Under the pieces are notes generated by a model. That model worked only from the letters and a program-made list of their open reading frames with translations, made no database searches and had not been told where the DNA came from. The position numbers and the translations under genes were made by a program. From Allium sativum (Eukaryota; Streptophyta; Magnoliopsida; Asparagales; Amaryllidaceae), in NCBI GenBank assembly GCA_030737875.1, contig CM060912.1, positions 876,393,199 to 876,457,198 of the forward strand: a stretch of DNA of 64,000 bases. Direction: 5' to 3'. Positions 1 to 11,500 of this stretch are shown here, piece after piece (the first letter of the stretch is position 1; each line of letters opens with the position of its first letter).

Positions 1-853
1 TTATAACTTCCAAAATATTGTTTCTCCATACGAACTCCAATCCAAACCCAACGACTGTCGCCCCTAGCTAAATACCCCCCTTCTGAACACAATGGGATAT
101 GTTTCGTAGGCCCATTCGATTATTTCGACTAGTTTTTCTTCAAATTAAAATATAAAACATTCAATATTCGATTTGAACGTACATTTCAATTTGGCGGGGC
201 CATATACTGATTCTAAAAAATCCCGAAAAATAAATCCAACTTTGTTTTGACGATACGGTCCCAAAAAACTAGTTTCGTCAAATTCTGAGATCGTTTGAAA
301 AATGGCCCCTTTCTGGTCGATCCAATTTAGCTTTAATTGACCAAAACACATTTTTCTTTGCCACGTTCACATACTAGCTTCAAAAATTATGAAATTTGAA
401 ACCTAGCAATAACTTCACAACCCGGATCGAACAAAAGTGGTTTCGTCGAATTCCGAGGCCGTTTGCAAAATGTCTATTTTCACGGGCGATATAAATTCTA
501 TAGCGACCCTTCTGAAAATTCATTTGGCCATAACTTTTGACTCCTGCTACGAAACTTTGATTTTTCAGATTCGCTAGAAAGATATTCACTAACAGATTTA
601 AATTTTTTTGGTTTCACTAAAATCTGTTTTATTTTGCACCCGGTACAGTCAGTCAAAGTTTGAATTCAAATTTCGAAACTGCCGCGCCATTTCAGGCCAT
701 GTTTATAATTCAAATTAATTATATTCATTTTCAACATCGATTCAACCACACTTTTCATCGCTATTATTTAAAAAATTTATTTTAAATACTTAAAATTCAC
801 TAAAATAGCCAATTTAAAATTTTTAAACTGGTTCAGATTTTCCGGGTTGTTAC
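1..853 (-). mobile_element. Element Z: LTR fragment (U3 end)
   Basis: The right edge reads CCGGGTTGTTACA and stops exactly where P-type LTR sequence begins, so this is the 5' (U3) end of an LTR on the minus strand. The rest lies left of the window. It carries the conserved U3 block at 46-109. The stretch CACCCGGTACAGTCAG near 640 resembles W more than Y or Q, so Z is probably W-like. The expected target duplication is TTAAA at 854-858; its partner is outside the window. The short reading frames here are not shared with other LTRs and are taken as chance. Confidence 0.8.
46..109 (-). promoter_or_regulatory. Conserved U3 block in Z
   Basis: About 60 bp containing CCAACGACTGTCGCCCC and ACAATGGGATATGTTTCG. 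The same block occurs in every giant LTR of the window, 40-110 bp upstream of the likely TATA box. Confidence 0.6.
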
Positions 854-1285
854 ATTAAACAATCATTAATATTGATTTTTGGGAAAATTAAAACAAAGTG
901 GAGTTTTAACGAATCTCTAATTAGATTGAAATGATTGAGAATGGAGTATCACTAGTTTTGCTCCAGGCGATAGTTAAATCTTTAATTAGATTTGAATGTG
1001 AAATGGTAATTGAATTTACCGATAACACCATGGTGTTAGATATAGAGTATTACCAGTTTTGCTCCATGGGATGAATAGGTTGGGATTGGGAAATAAAACA
1101 AATGATTACTTCGGTAAGGTTCGTTAATCCCGACTAGTTTGGATAAACCGTAGTATGGTTTGAAATGATATTCAAAGGAAGATTAAAGAATAAATTTAAA
1201 GAATTTATCTTTGATAAAATTAATGGGAACCTTACCCAAAGTAAAAGAATATTTGAATAAAGGAATGTTCTGGATTGGAATAAGG
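854..1285 (+). mobile_element. Element P, 5' LTR, first visible segment
   Basis: This matches 20004-20438 in P's 3' LTR in the same orientation. It is bounded on the left by the end of Z and on the right by the start of Y. Beyond Y the P LTR resumes at 12399. Only the last 2.1 kb of this 5' LTR lies in the window. It has no coding content. Confidence 0.88.
1281..1285. repeat. Target site duplication of Y, left copy (TAAGG)
   Basis: TAAGG directly precedes Y and is repeated at 12399-12403 directly after it. The uninterrupted P 3' LTR has a single TAAGG at the matching place near 20434. This fixes Y's boundaries. Confidence 0.92.
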
Positions 1286-1661
1286 TGAAACGACCCGAAC
1301 TTCTCCGGTAAAGAAACCCCGGATTGAATTGAGGACAAGACTCAAAGGAACGCAGACATAAGAACATTTCGTTGCTTATTACAACAATTCCATCAGAATA
1401 CAAGAATATACAGAGTATAAACAAATATAACACATAAAATATCAGAGACTTAAATGACATTTAAATACATCACTACAGCGGAAAATAATACAAAACACAA
1501 CTGAAGGAGATATACGGATACAGAGCTTTTCGGATATCATTCCAGCTGTAAACCAGGATCCTGGGAATATAAATCTGCAAAACCAAAACTACTAGCTGCC
1601 ATGTCAAAATAAGGGCACCCAGAGTTTAGGTTAAAAATAATAAACTCCAGGTCAGTCATGT

Positions 1662-1682
1662 GACTGGTGTGAGAACTAAAAC
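1662..1682 (-). repeat. LTR arm of the inverted motif flanking the primer site (Y)
   Basis: Contains ACTGGTGTGAGAAC. The inverse motif lies inside Y at 7826-7846. The pairing is near perfect, with one A/C mismatch. Confidence 0.6.
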
Positions 1683-2263
1683 AGTTATTAATCTTTATTT
1701 TAAAGTTAGGTAAATCAAAGGACCACGCCGTATAACACGGAACGGGTTTCCTCCCAAGAATACTAGTGCATAAAAGAACAACGCAATGCTAAATAAAGAA
1801 AAAATGAAGCTATTATAAGACCCAGGTCCCATCACACAATGTAACACAAGCCGGAGGATAGGGTTTTACCTTATAATAGCCAAAGCATGCTTGATACGCT
1901 AAATTTTATCTTTTATTATTACTATAAGTGTATAGTGTTAAAACAATTTCAATCATAAATATCAATCATAGATGGCATGGGTACCATATATCATGTCGCC
2001 ATACTAGGCTCTACAATCGAAACCACAAATGTCACGTATTTGGAAGTTGGATTTCCATCTGTGAACCGAGGCAAAAGATAGTCCTCTACCGATTCGAGAC
2101 TGTCTAGCCCGAGCCTCAGGCAAGTACTCAGTCAAGCCTTTGGATCGTCAGGGCCGGTCCACCGATGTGGATTAAAATGCCTGAACACTGCGTTTCCCCA
2201 CCCTTTGGGGTGTAAATGAGCCAACAAATGACTCCATCGGCTTAACATAGTCACCGATATATC

Positions 2264-2275
2264 CGAGGCGCCTCG
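2264..2275. repeat. Palindrome CGAGGCGCCTCG (Y)
   Basis: Perfect 12-bp palindrome in the transcribed 3' part of the LTR. The same palindrome is at 13101, 21133, 35481, 36954 and 47682, with slightly decayed copies in Q at 22246 and 29358. Confidence 0.75.
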
Positions 2276-4489
2276 CAACAGCAACAACCACATAAGTCAA
2301 ACTCGTCAGGGCGTGTAAAACCAACGACGCCACTTCTAGCTAGAAAGAAACGCATGTCCTCCCTGAGGTCCTTCTCCCGTTTTTGGTTCACAACCGGGGT
2401 GTGAGGCTCGCGAATCAACGCTACACAAAGCTATGCCACACAGGTCGTGCTTTGATCATCAACCACAAGACTCTGCTTTTCAACAGAAGCCTTGATCATA
2501 TTGCCACTTAGGCATGCCACACAGGCAATTCACTCCATGCGTTTGATATCCATCAATATATAACCCCTGAGCTCAAACGTCTCAGAGAAGGGCGTTAAGC
2601 AAGAGAATAAATTCTCCGTCGCCAAACAGATATATATTAAATAGAAATCAATCACATAGACTAAAATCCAATGTCAGACACATAGTCCATTTACAAGTTC
2701 GTTCTGGGTCTGAACGAAACCGGAGGCACCTAGTACCCCGCATATCCATCGATCTCCAAGTACGTCTGGACGACCACCAACTGATTCCCTCCTCTTCGGT
2801 GTACGGCCCAATCAAGATCATCAGTAATTATCCAAACGACGTGAAGACCTCCGGTCTTCGACCACCGTCTTCATCCTCGACACCACGTCGAATCAGTTAT
2901 TCAGAATGGGATAAACCCGGTCTTTCTGAATAACTCGCATATATAATAAACAAGTGTTACACAAACACAACATACGCCTCATACCAATTCAGAGTATTCT
3001 TTTATTCCAATATCCTAATACTTTGGGAAAGGTTCCTATTAATTTTATCAAAGATAAATTCTTTAAATTTATTCTTTAATCTTCTTTGAATATCAATTCA
3101 AACTAGTCGGGATTAGTGAACCACACCGAAGTAATCATTTATTTTATTTTTCCAATCCCAACCTATTCATCCCATGAAGTAAAACTGGTCATACTTCATA
3201 TCTAACACCACGGTGTTATCGGTAAATTCAATTATCATTTCACGTTCAAATCTAATTAAAGATTTAACTATCGCCTCGAGCAAAACTGGTGATACTCCCT
3301 TCTCGATCTTTTCAATATAATTAAAGATTCATTAAAACTCCACTTAGTTTTAATCTTTAACTGGGTTAAAGAATCAGTGTCATTTAAAACACGGTTAACG
3401 ATAAACCCAAAATCACATTCCATTAATTATCGGGTTAAAGAACAAGTGCTATTTAAAACACTGTTCACGATAAACCGAAAACCAATACCAATTCAATTCC
3501 AATTAAATATTATTTAATTGGTACACTTCATTAAATCTAAATAAAAAGATTTAATCTTTTTCTCCACTAGGCTTAAGAACAGTGTTAATGAATACACCAT
3601 TCACGACAAACCCAAATCACATTTGATATTAAATACAAGGCTCTGAATAGAAAATATATCGGCTTATATTCAATATCAAATTCTATGACCAACAAATATC
3701 GTATTGGAAATAACGATATTAATATATCTTTCAAATTTCCATAACAATATCTGTATAATCACGAAATCCAACATCAAAATATTTCAAAGACAATTTCGAT
3801 TCAAATCCATTCCAATGCAATTATCTGAAATTCAGGTTATTTTCAAAACCATTTCAAACCCAATTTATTTATTTTAAATAAATAAATAAATTATTATTCT
3901 GGTTCAAAACTAGTTCATTTCGATAAAAATCTATTTTTATCTTTTCAAATATGGTGTTTTTCATCCCAATTCTTCACAAATCATTTCTTATGATTTTACA
4001 CAAATTATCACTATTTTAAATAATTTTATCAAGGCCCATACAGTCAATTTCCATCAACGGCCATCGAACTGCACTTACAACGACCTTTTCCAAATTTGAT
4101 TTGGACATATTCCAAATATAACCATTAGATTTCTAATTTCTAATATTCGTTAGAAAGCTATTTTCGATACGAACCCAACAGTTCCGGTTTTAGGGGAATC
4201 CGACGGTCGGATCTCCCGCAATATCCAGTCGAAGTCAATGGTCGAAATTCGCGAATTACCGCAGCGCGGCACGTTCTATTCAGGCCATTATATTATACAT
4301 ATAATATATATAATATATACTTCGTCGATTTCCTTTCAAAACGTATTTTAAAAACCGTTTTAAATTCGTTTTCGAAACGATTTCAACTTCATTTCAGATT
4401 CAAATCAAAATTGAATTTTTCAATATAATCCATTTTAATTTCATTTCAAATCGATTTCAATTCAATTTCAATTTAATTCGAATTTCAAA

Positions 4490-4695
4490 TCTATTCAATT
4501 TAATTCGAATTCATTTTCTATTCAATTCAATTTCAATTCAATTTGAATTCTATTCAATTCAATTTCAATTCGATTTGAATTCCTATTCAATTCAATTTCA
4601 ATTCGATTTGAATTCCTATTCAATTAAATTTTGATTCGATTTGAATTCCTATTCAATTCAATTTTAATTCGATTTGAATTCTATTTAATTCAATT
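4490..4695. repeat. 33-bp minisatellite in Y 3' LTR
   Basis: GATTTGAATTCC recurs at 4572, 4605 and 4638, a 33-bp period, within an ATTCAATTCAATTT-rich array. The matching array in the other Y LTR is at about 9700-9880. No such array is seen in P, Q, R or W. Confidence 0.8.
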
Positions 4696-5356
4696 TCTAA
4701 AATATTCGATTATTGAAATCACTTTTCAATATTCATTTAAAAATGAATAAAATCGATATAAATATCGTTCACGTCAAAATGGCGTCAATCTAATCAACTC
4801 GACTTCATATATTTCTGTTTTCCAATATTCTATTTCAAATATCTCTTTTCAAATATTTCTATTCAGATACTCTATTTCAAAACTGGAATGAGGCCCAATC
4901 AATTACCATATAATGTTAATTATATGGATTTTCTACAACACATGTATAAAATAACAACGATAAATAATCAACCATCATCCAGAGTGCACCACACAACTGC
5001 ATAAGCATTAAATATAAATAATTAACGCTTACACAATCTGTCGACCAATCGATCGACATACAGCTAAATAATTGGGATTTGTGTACGCCAAATATCATTC
5101 AAATACCCGTGTGGGGTATCAAACAATCAAACACAGATTCTATTTGTGCAGTTGGGTGATGTGTAAAATTTATCGTCCCAATCAATATCAATCAAATCAG
5201 TGTACATAAAAAAACCTCCGATTTGTTTATAAATATTTATTTTATATACACGTTAAAAATTCTATTTTCAACTATAAAATATTTTTAACTATATAAATAT
5301 TTTATTTCACATCACACAATCAACTACACATCAAAATCAAACAAACAAGCATACAA

Positions 5357-5379
5357 GCCGTCCATGGTCTGTGGACGAC
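5357..5379 (-). other. Conserved leader hairpin (Y 3' LTR)
   Basis: Element sense: stem GTCGTCC pairs with GGACGGC across the nine-base loop ACAGACCAT, with one G-U pair. The motif recurs at a similar position in all giant LTRs. Confidence 0.6.
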
Positions 5380-5448
5380 GTGTGTCGGGTGCTACTAAAC
5401 ACCGTCTGCATCCTAGTATATATTTTTAACTAGAAATTTAAATTAAAG

Positions 5449-5463
5449 GTGAGAAGTTCTCAC
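5449..5463 (-). other. Short leader hairpin GTGAGAA/TTCTCAC (Y 3' LTR)
   Basis: Perfect 7-bp inverted repeat around one base, about 70 bp upstream, in element sense, of the conserved leader hairpin. Confidence 0.5.
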
Positions 5464-5934
5464 AGAGGGTTCCACTCCGCCGTGCTTTGCTTTTGCACTG
5501 TTGAACCGTCTGGATCTGTTTGAAATTCCAATGCAGTCCTTTTTACGCTGTTCAAATAAAAATCACATTTTTATTCCACTATATATACAATAAAAATCAG
5601 ATTTTTATTTCATTATATATTTAAAAATCGTATTTTTATATTCTCTACCTTATAAAAATTATAGTTTTATAATCTCTACTATATAAAAATCATATTTTTA
5701 CGTCTTCTACATAATAAAGATTATATTTTTAATAGTTCAAAAACCAAATCATTTCATGTTTAAAACTCTTCTCTTTTCGTGTTTATAAAATCGAACTTTT
5801 ATCTATATAAAAATCCTATCTTTATAAATTAAAAATCCGACCATTTATAAATTAAAAATCCGACCTTGACGATAAATAATAAATAAAGAAACTTTACTTT
5901 CTTTAAAATAAAAACCTATGAAATAACAAATCAA

Positions 5935-6235
5935 AGGAGGGCTGACACTCATAGCGTTCGGAGGGGGGAAGGCGTTTCACGTCGGAGCAGCTGGGGGTCG
6001 GCGTCAGTGGGAAGCGGTGGAGGCGGTGCAGTCGGAGGCGGCAGGTCCGTTTGTGGTGCGGTGGGTGTCTGCAGCGTCGGTCTTCAACGTGGGGGGGGGG
6101 GTTGCATCGGGGTCCGCGTGATGGAGCGAGGTGGGATGGAGTAGGCGGAGGACGGAGAGGAGGGTACTGGTGGTGCCGCGCCACCAATGCCGTCGACGGT
6201 GGGAGGCTGAACGGGGAGGAGCGGATCGGATTCGA
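5935..6235 (-). other. GC-rich island in Y 3' LTR
   Basis: About 300 bp of strongly G+C-rich DNA in an AT-rich LTR, placed just downstream of the TATA-like site in element sense. Overlapping open frames on both strands reflect base composition. Confidence 0.6.
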
Positions 6236-6306
6236 TTTTGGGGAAATGGGTTTTTTATTTTATTTTACTGAAGCGTGTTCTGAAGGGAGAGAGAGGGGTA
6301 GGGAGA

Positions 6307-6314
6307 GTTTTATA
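6307..6314 (-). promoter_or_regulatory. TATA-like box TATAAAAC in Y 3' LTR
   Basis: TATAAAAC on the minus strand, about 910 bp from the LTR's 5' edge, followed by a CT-rich stretch and the GC island. The distance agrees with the boxes in P and W. Confidence 0.5.
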
Positions 6315-6381
6315 TTACTTTTATTTTATTTTATTTTTAATTTTAAATCCAAAGTTACCATTTCATTCGAATGCCGAATCG

Positions 6382-6442
6382 AACCCAACGACTGTCGTCC
6401 GTAGCGTTTTACCCGAATTCCGAACACAATGGGATATGTATC
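6382..6442 (-). promoter_or_regulatory. Conserved U3 block in Y 3' LTR
   Basis: Contains CCCAACGACTGTCG and ACAATGGGATATGTATCG, about 70 bp upstream of the TATA-like box in element sense. Confidence 0.6.
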
Positions 6443-7224
6443 GCAGGCCAATTCGACCGTTACGCTCAGTTTCCATTGAATTAAAAATATAAATCTTTAT
6501 ATATTCAATTTAAACGCACATTTCAATTTACCGGGGCCACATACTAACTCTATAAATTCCCGAAAAATTATTTCTATCTTCGTATCTACGATACGGTCCT
6601 AACAAAACTAATTTCGTCAAATTCTGAGAATGTTTGAGAAATGGCCATTTTCCAGTCGATTAAAATCAACTAAAACTAGTCAAACGCGTTTTCCTTTGCC
6701 ACGCTCACATATTGAATTCAAAAATTATGAAAATTGAAACCTAGCAATAATTTGACATCACAGATCCAAAAAAAGTGGTTTCGTCGAAATCCAAGGTCGC
6801 TGGCAAAACTTGCATTTTTAAGGGCCAGAATTCCATAGCGACTATTCTGAATTTTCAACTGGGCATATCTTTTGATTCCCGCTATGAAATTTTGATTTTT
6901 CGGATTCATTGGAAAGATATTCTCAATTAGATTCTAATATTTTTGGTTTTAGTAAAATCTGGTTTATTTTGAATCCTGTACATTCATTTGATATTTGAAA
7001 TTTGAAATCGAATTATCGAACTACCGCACCATTTTCAATTTCCTTTATAATTATAAATAATTATTTATATTCTAACGACGATCTATATAATATATACGTT
7101 CGTATTTTATTCAAAATGAATTTCTCATCGTTATTATTCAAAATAAATCATTTTAAATAATCAATATTCACTTTAATTGCCAAAATAAAAAATTTAAATT
7201 GGCCTAGATTTCCGGGTTATTATA

Positions 7225-7245
7225 ATCTCCCCCACTTAAAACTTT
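7225..7245 (-). other. Polypurine tract of Y
   Basis: The minus strand reads AAGTGGGGGAGAT directly before the LTR start. This is the expected plus-strand primer. A CTTTTCG/CGAAAAG hairpin follows at 7244-7261. Confidence 0.85.
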
Positions 7246-7537
7246 TCGTCCCCGAAAAGGAACGAAGCCGAAAGTTGTTTAACAAATCAACTCAACTTTC
7301 ATTGTTTTCTTTACGGCTTAAGTCCTTCAACTTTTCAGTTTCTAAGAACTTTTCAAAATTTTCAAAAATTTGGCTAACACCCTAAATTTTCGAAAAATTT
7401 CGCCATAACCTCCCCTGCACCGGGGACTTCGGGATATTTCATATAGCCTCCCATGGCCTTCTTCAATCCAAAAGAAAAAGAAAAAGCCAAGCGGCTCACA
7501 AAATCATCATCACCCAAACAAAACAGTAAATTATGGT

Positions 7538-7607
7538 AAACATGTACCTATTTGTCGGGCAAACAATTTTATTCTTCTGCTCTAGCCTCCTTGCTATGAC
7601 CTGTTCA
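7538..7607 (-). other. Conserved internal block (Y)
   Basis: About 70 bases nearly identical in Y, P, Q and R. The minus-strand frame reads EQVIARRLEQKNKIVCPTNR, but Y and P break the frame soon after. It may be a micro-ORF remnant or a conserved RNA element. Confidence 0.55.
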
Positions 7608-7825
7608 ATATAATACATGTACATGCATGCAAATGCGACCAATTTTCATACAATTCACTATTTGGTTCAATTTGGCTAAACGGTTCAACATTTAATTAAT
7701 TCAAACAATAATCAAACAACACAACCAGCAATCAATTAGTTGACTAACGTTTCAAATCCATAATTTTGATACATAGTCTAAAAATCAGATTTTTGATGCC
7801 AAATCACAACAATAAGCCCTATCTA

Positions 7826-7846
7826 ATTTTGGTTCTCACACCAGTC
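7826..7846 (-). repeat. Internal arm of the inverted motif (Y)
   Basis: Contains GTTCTCACACCAGTC, the reverse complement of the LTR motif at 1662-1682. Confidence 0.6.
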
Positions 7847-8118
7847 TAATGGAAATATATAGATATCCCACTTTCGGCACTCGAAAACAGACTACTGATG
7901 TCGTACGTCATCAGTAGAATCATGCCCGGGCGACTAGAGTGTGATTCTATATCTACCCAATATATTAAAACTTCGAATACACGCGGATCAGACGTATACG
8001 CAAAATATTTATATACTGGATAGTCCAAATCAATATAAATTAAATAACCAAATACGTATAATTGATTTAAATTTTCAAAACAAAAAATTCGTTTTCATTT
8101 CGAAAATATACTCTTCAC

Positions 8119-8185
8119 ACTCGTTCTAGGATACTGCTGATCCTATCTCTAACGAGTCATTCCCATTGGATATTACTAATCCAAT
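8119..8185 (-). other. Paired hairpins beside the Y primer site
   Basis: Hairpin 1 pairs ACTCGTT (8119-8125) with AACGAGT (8151-8157), with an inner AGGAT/ATCCT stem. Hairpin 2 pairs ATTGGAT (8165-8171) with ATCCAAT (8179-8185). W, R and Q use a different but still paired sequence in hairpin 1, which suggests selection for structure. Confidence 0.65.
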
Positions 8186-8241
8186 CTCTGATGAATTCTT
8201 TCGTTTGGTTCTAACGTGTCTTGTTCTCTGAGCTTTGTAAA

Positions 8242-8258
8242 CCAAAGCTCTGATACCA
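8242..8258 (-). other. Primer binding site of Y (initiator Met tRNA)
   Basis: The minus strand reads TGGTATCAGAGCTTTGG. The first 12 bases match the usual plant initiator-Met tRNA primer site. Confidence 0.88.
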
Positions 8259-8261
8259 AAA

Positions 8262-8494
8262 TGAAATAGCCGACGAAATCCGATAAGCTTTGCAACCATC
8301 CCTTCATCCCCCAAGCAGCAGGTAATACCCACCGTGGCTTCCACCTGGTCCCCTAGTCTCACTTGTTTTACGGCGACCCTCTCGAGCCTCCCGGCCACTG
8401 CCTAACCAACCCACGCAAGGGACATGTGGGGGTAAGAGCCCACTATTCGCCACCAAACCACATGGTGAGAACCCCCCATCATGACTACAACAAG
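8262..8494. other. Unassigned 233-bp filler replacing part of the Y 5' LTR
   Basis: Directly after the primer site the expected 2 kb of LTR (matching 1286-3283) is missing. A C-rich 233-bp segment that resembles nothing else in the window takes its place; LTR homology resumes at 8495. A minus-strand frame crosses it, but I recognise no family. It may be filler DNA captured during break repair, or the relic of another insertion. Confidence 0.7.
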
Positions 8495-9699
8495 AACTGG
8501 TGATACTCCCTTCTCGATCTTTTCAATCTAATTAAAGATTCATTAAAACTCCACTTAGTTTTAATATTTAACTGGGTTAAAGAATCAGTGTCATTTAAAA
8601 TACGGTTCACGATAAACCCAAAATCACATTCCATTAATTATCGGGTTAAAGAACAAGTGTTATTTAAAACACTGTTCACGAAAAACCCAAAAATCAATAC
8701 CAATTAAATATTATTTAATTGGTACACTTCATTAAATCTAAATAAAAAGATTTAATCTTTTTCTCCACTGGGCTTAAGAACAGTGTTAATGAATACACCA
8801 TTCACGACAAACCCAAATCACATTTGATATTAAATACAAGGCTCTGAATAGAAAATATATCGGATTATATTCAATATCAAATTCTACGACCAACAAATAT
8901 CATATTGGAAATAACGATATTAATATATCTTTCAAATTTCCATAACAATATCTGTATAATCACGAAATCCAACATCGAAATATTCCGAAGACAATTTCAA
9001 TTCAAATCCATTCCAATGCAATTATTGGAAATTCTGATTATTTTCAAAACCATTTCAAATCCAATTTTAAATAAATTATTATTCTGGTTCAAAACTAGTT
9101 CATTTCGATAAAAATCTATTTTTATCTTTTCAAATATGGAGTTTTTCATCCCAATTCTTCACAAATCATTTTTTATGATTTTACACAAATTATCACTATT
9201 TTTAATAATTTTATCAAGGCCCGTACAGTCGATTTCCATCAACGGCCATCGAACTGCACTTACAGCGACCTTTTCCAAATTTGATTTGGACATAATTCCA
9301 AATCCAACCGTTAGATTTCTAATTTCTAATATTCATTAGAAAGCTCTTTTCGATACGAACCCAATGGTTCCGGTTTTAGGAGTATCCGACGGTCGGATCT
9401 CCCGCAATATCCATTCGAAGTCAGTGGTCGAAATTCGCGAATTGCTGCAGCGCGGCGCGTTCTATTCAGGCCATTATATTATATATATAACATATAAAAT
9501 ATATACTTCGTCGATTTCCTTTCAAAACGTATTTAAAAAAAACGTTTTAAATTCGTTTTCGAAACGATTTCAACTTCATTTCAGATTCAAATCAAAATTG
9601 AATTTTTTAATATAATCCGTTTTAATTTCATTTCAAATCGATTTCAATTCAATTTCAATTTAATTCGAATTTCAAATCTATTCAATTTAATTCGAATTC

Positions 9700-9880
9700 A
9701 TTTTCTATTCAATTCAATTTCAATTCGATTTGAATTCTATTCAATTCAATTTCAATTCGATTTGAATTCCTATTTAATTCAATTTTAATTCGATTTGAAT
9801 TCCTATTCAATTCGATTTTAATTCAATTTGAATTTCTATTCAATTTTAATTTGATTTGAATTCTATTCAATTCAATTTCT
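9700..9880. repeat. 33-bp minisatellite in Y 5' LTR
   Basis: Counterpart of 4490-4695, with units of the type ATTCGATTTGAATTCCT and a slightly different copy number and order. Confidence 0.75.
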
Positions 9881-10548
9881 GAAATATTCGATTATTGAAA
9901 TCACTTTTCAATATTCATTTAAAAATGTATAAAATCGATATAAATACCGTTCACGTCAAAATGGCGTCAATCTAATCAACATGGCTTTATATATTTCTAT
10001 TTTTCAATATTCTATTTCAAATATCTCTTTTCAAATATTTCTATTCAGATACTCTATTTCAAAATTGGAATGAGGCCCAATCAATTACCATATAATGTTA
10101 ATTATATGGATTTTCTACAACACATGTATAAAATAACAACGATAAATAATCAACCATCATCCAGAGTGCACCACACAACTGCATAAGCATTAAATATAAA
10201 TAATTAACGCTTACACAGTCTGTCGACCAATCGATCGACATACAACTAAATAATTGGGATTAGTGTACGACAGATATGATCCCAATACCCGTGTGGGGTT
10301 TCAAACAATCAAATACAGATTTTAATTGTGCAGTTGGGTGATGTGTAAAATTTATCGTCCCAATCAATATCTATCAAATCATTGTATATAAACAAACCTC
10401 CGATTTTTTTATAAATATTTATTTTATATACACGTTAAAAATTCTATTTTCAACTATAAAATATTTTTAACTATATAAATATTTTATTTCACTTCACATC
10501 ACATCACACAATCAACTACACATCAAAATCAAACAAACAAGCATACAA

Positions 10549-10571
10549 GCCGTCCATGGTCTGTGGACGAC
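10549..10571 (-). other. Conserved leader hairpin (Y 5' LTR)
   Basis: Same stem and loop as 5357-5379: GTCGTCC with GGACGGC, loop ACAGACCAT. A GTGAGAA/TTCTCAC hairpin sits at 10641-10655. Confidence 0.6.
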
Positions 10572-11124
10572 GGGTGTCGGGTGCTACTAAACACCGTCTG
10601 CATCCTAGTATATATTTTTAACTAGAAATTTAAATTAAAGGTGAGAAGTTCTCACAGAGGGTTCCACTCCGCCGTGCTTTGCTTTTGAACTGCTGAACTG
10701 TCTGGATCTATTTGAAATTCCAATGCAGTCCTTTTTACGCTGTTCAAATAAAAATCACATTTTTATTCCACTATATATATAATAAAAATCAGATTTTTAT
10801 TTCGTTATATATTTAAAAATCGTATTTTTATATTCTCTACCTTATAAAAATTATATTTTTATAATCTCTACTATATAAAAATCATATTTTTATGTCTTCT
10901 ACATAATAAAGATTATATTATTAATCGTTCATAAACCAAATCATTTCATGTTTAAAACTCTTCTCTTTTCGTGTTTATAAAATCGAACTTTTATCTATAT
11001 AATAATCCTATCTTTATAAATTAAAAATCCGACCTTTTATAAATTAAAAATCCGACATTGACGATAAATAATAAAAAAAGAAACTATACTTTCTTTAAAA
11101 TAAAAACCTATGAAATAACAAATC

Positions 11125-11430
11125 AAAGGAGGGCTGACACTCACAACATTCGGAGGGGGGAAGGCGTTTCACGTCGGAGCAGCTTGGGGTCGGCGTCAGT
11201 GGGAAGCGGTGGAGGCGGTGCAGTCGCAGGCGGCAGGTCCGTCGGTGGTGCGGTGGGTGTCTGCAGCGTCGGTCTTCAACGTGTGGAGGGGGGTTGCATC
11301 AGGGTCCGTGAGATGGAGCGAGGTGGGAGGGAGTAGGCGGAGGACGGAGAGGAGGGTACTGGTGGGGCCGCGCCACCAAGGCCGTCGACGGTGGGAGGCT
11401 GAACGAGGAGGAGCGGATCGGATTCATTTT
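11125..11430 (-). other. GC-rich island in Y 5' LTR
   Basis: Counterpart of 5935-6235. The TATA-like TATAAAC lies at 11494-11500 and the U3 block at 11562-11623. This copy would drive the full-length transcript. Confidence 0.6.
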
Positions 11431-11493
11431 TGGGGAAATGGGTTTTTTATTTTATTTTACTGAAGCGTGTTCTGAAGGGAGAGAGAGGGGGGA

Positions 11494-11500
11494 GTTTATA
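11494..11500 (-). promoter_or_regulatory. TATA-like box in Y 5' LTR
   Basis: TATAAAC on the minus strand, one T shorter than in the other Y LTR, about 900 bp from the LTR edge. Confidence 0.45.

Larger units (their letters stand above)
1286..7224 (-). mobile_element. Y 3' LTR (5.9 kb)
   Basis: On the plus strand it starts TGAAACGACCCGAAC and ends CCGGGTTATTATA, a decayed TGT...ACA pair. In element sense the order is: U3 with conserved block (6382-6442), TATA-like site, GC-rich island (5935-6235), an AT-rich stretch, hairpins (5449-5463 and 5357-5379), a 33-bp minisatellite, and the R/U5 end with the CGAGGCGCCTCG palindrome at 2264-2275. There are no conserved open reading frames. Confidence 0.9.
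7225..8261 (-). mobile_element. Y internal region, non-coding
   Basis: About 1.04 kb between the polypurine tract and the primer site. It holds no recognised protein domain. It shares with P, Q and R a near-identical 70-base block (7538-7607), an inverted copy of an LTR motif (7826-7846) and paired hairpins near the primer site (8119-8185). Its two ends resemble the ends of W's internal region. Confidence 0.85.

Noticed and set aside
5903..6404. Overlapping Arg/Pro-rich open frames on both strands
   Set aside because: Produced by the GC-rich island; not conserved between the two Y LTRs.
8126..8398. 90-codon minus-strand frame across the Y filler
   Set aside because: It starts in unidentified filler and reads into primer-site DNA. 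I recognise no family, so it is not called a gene.
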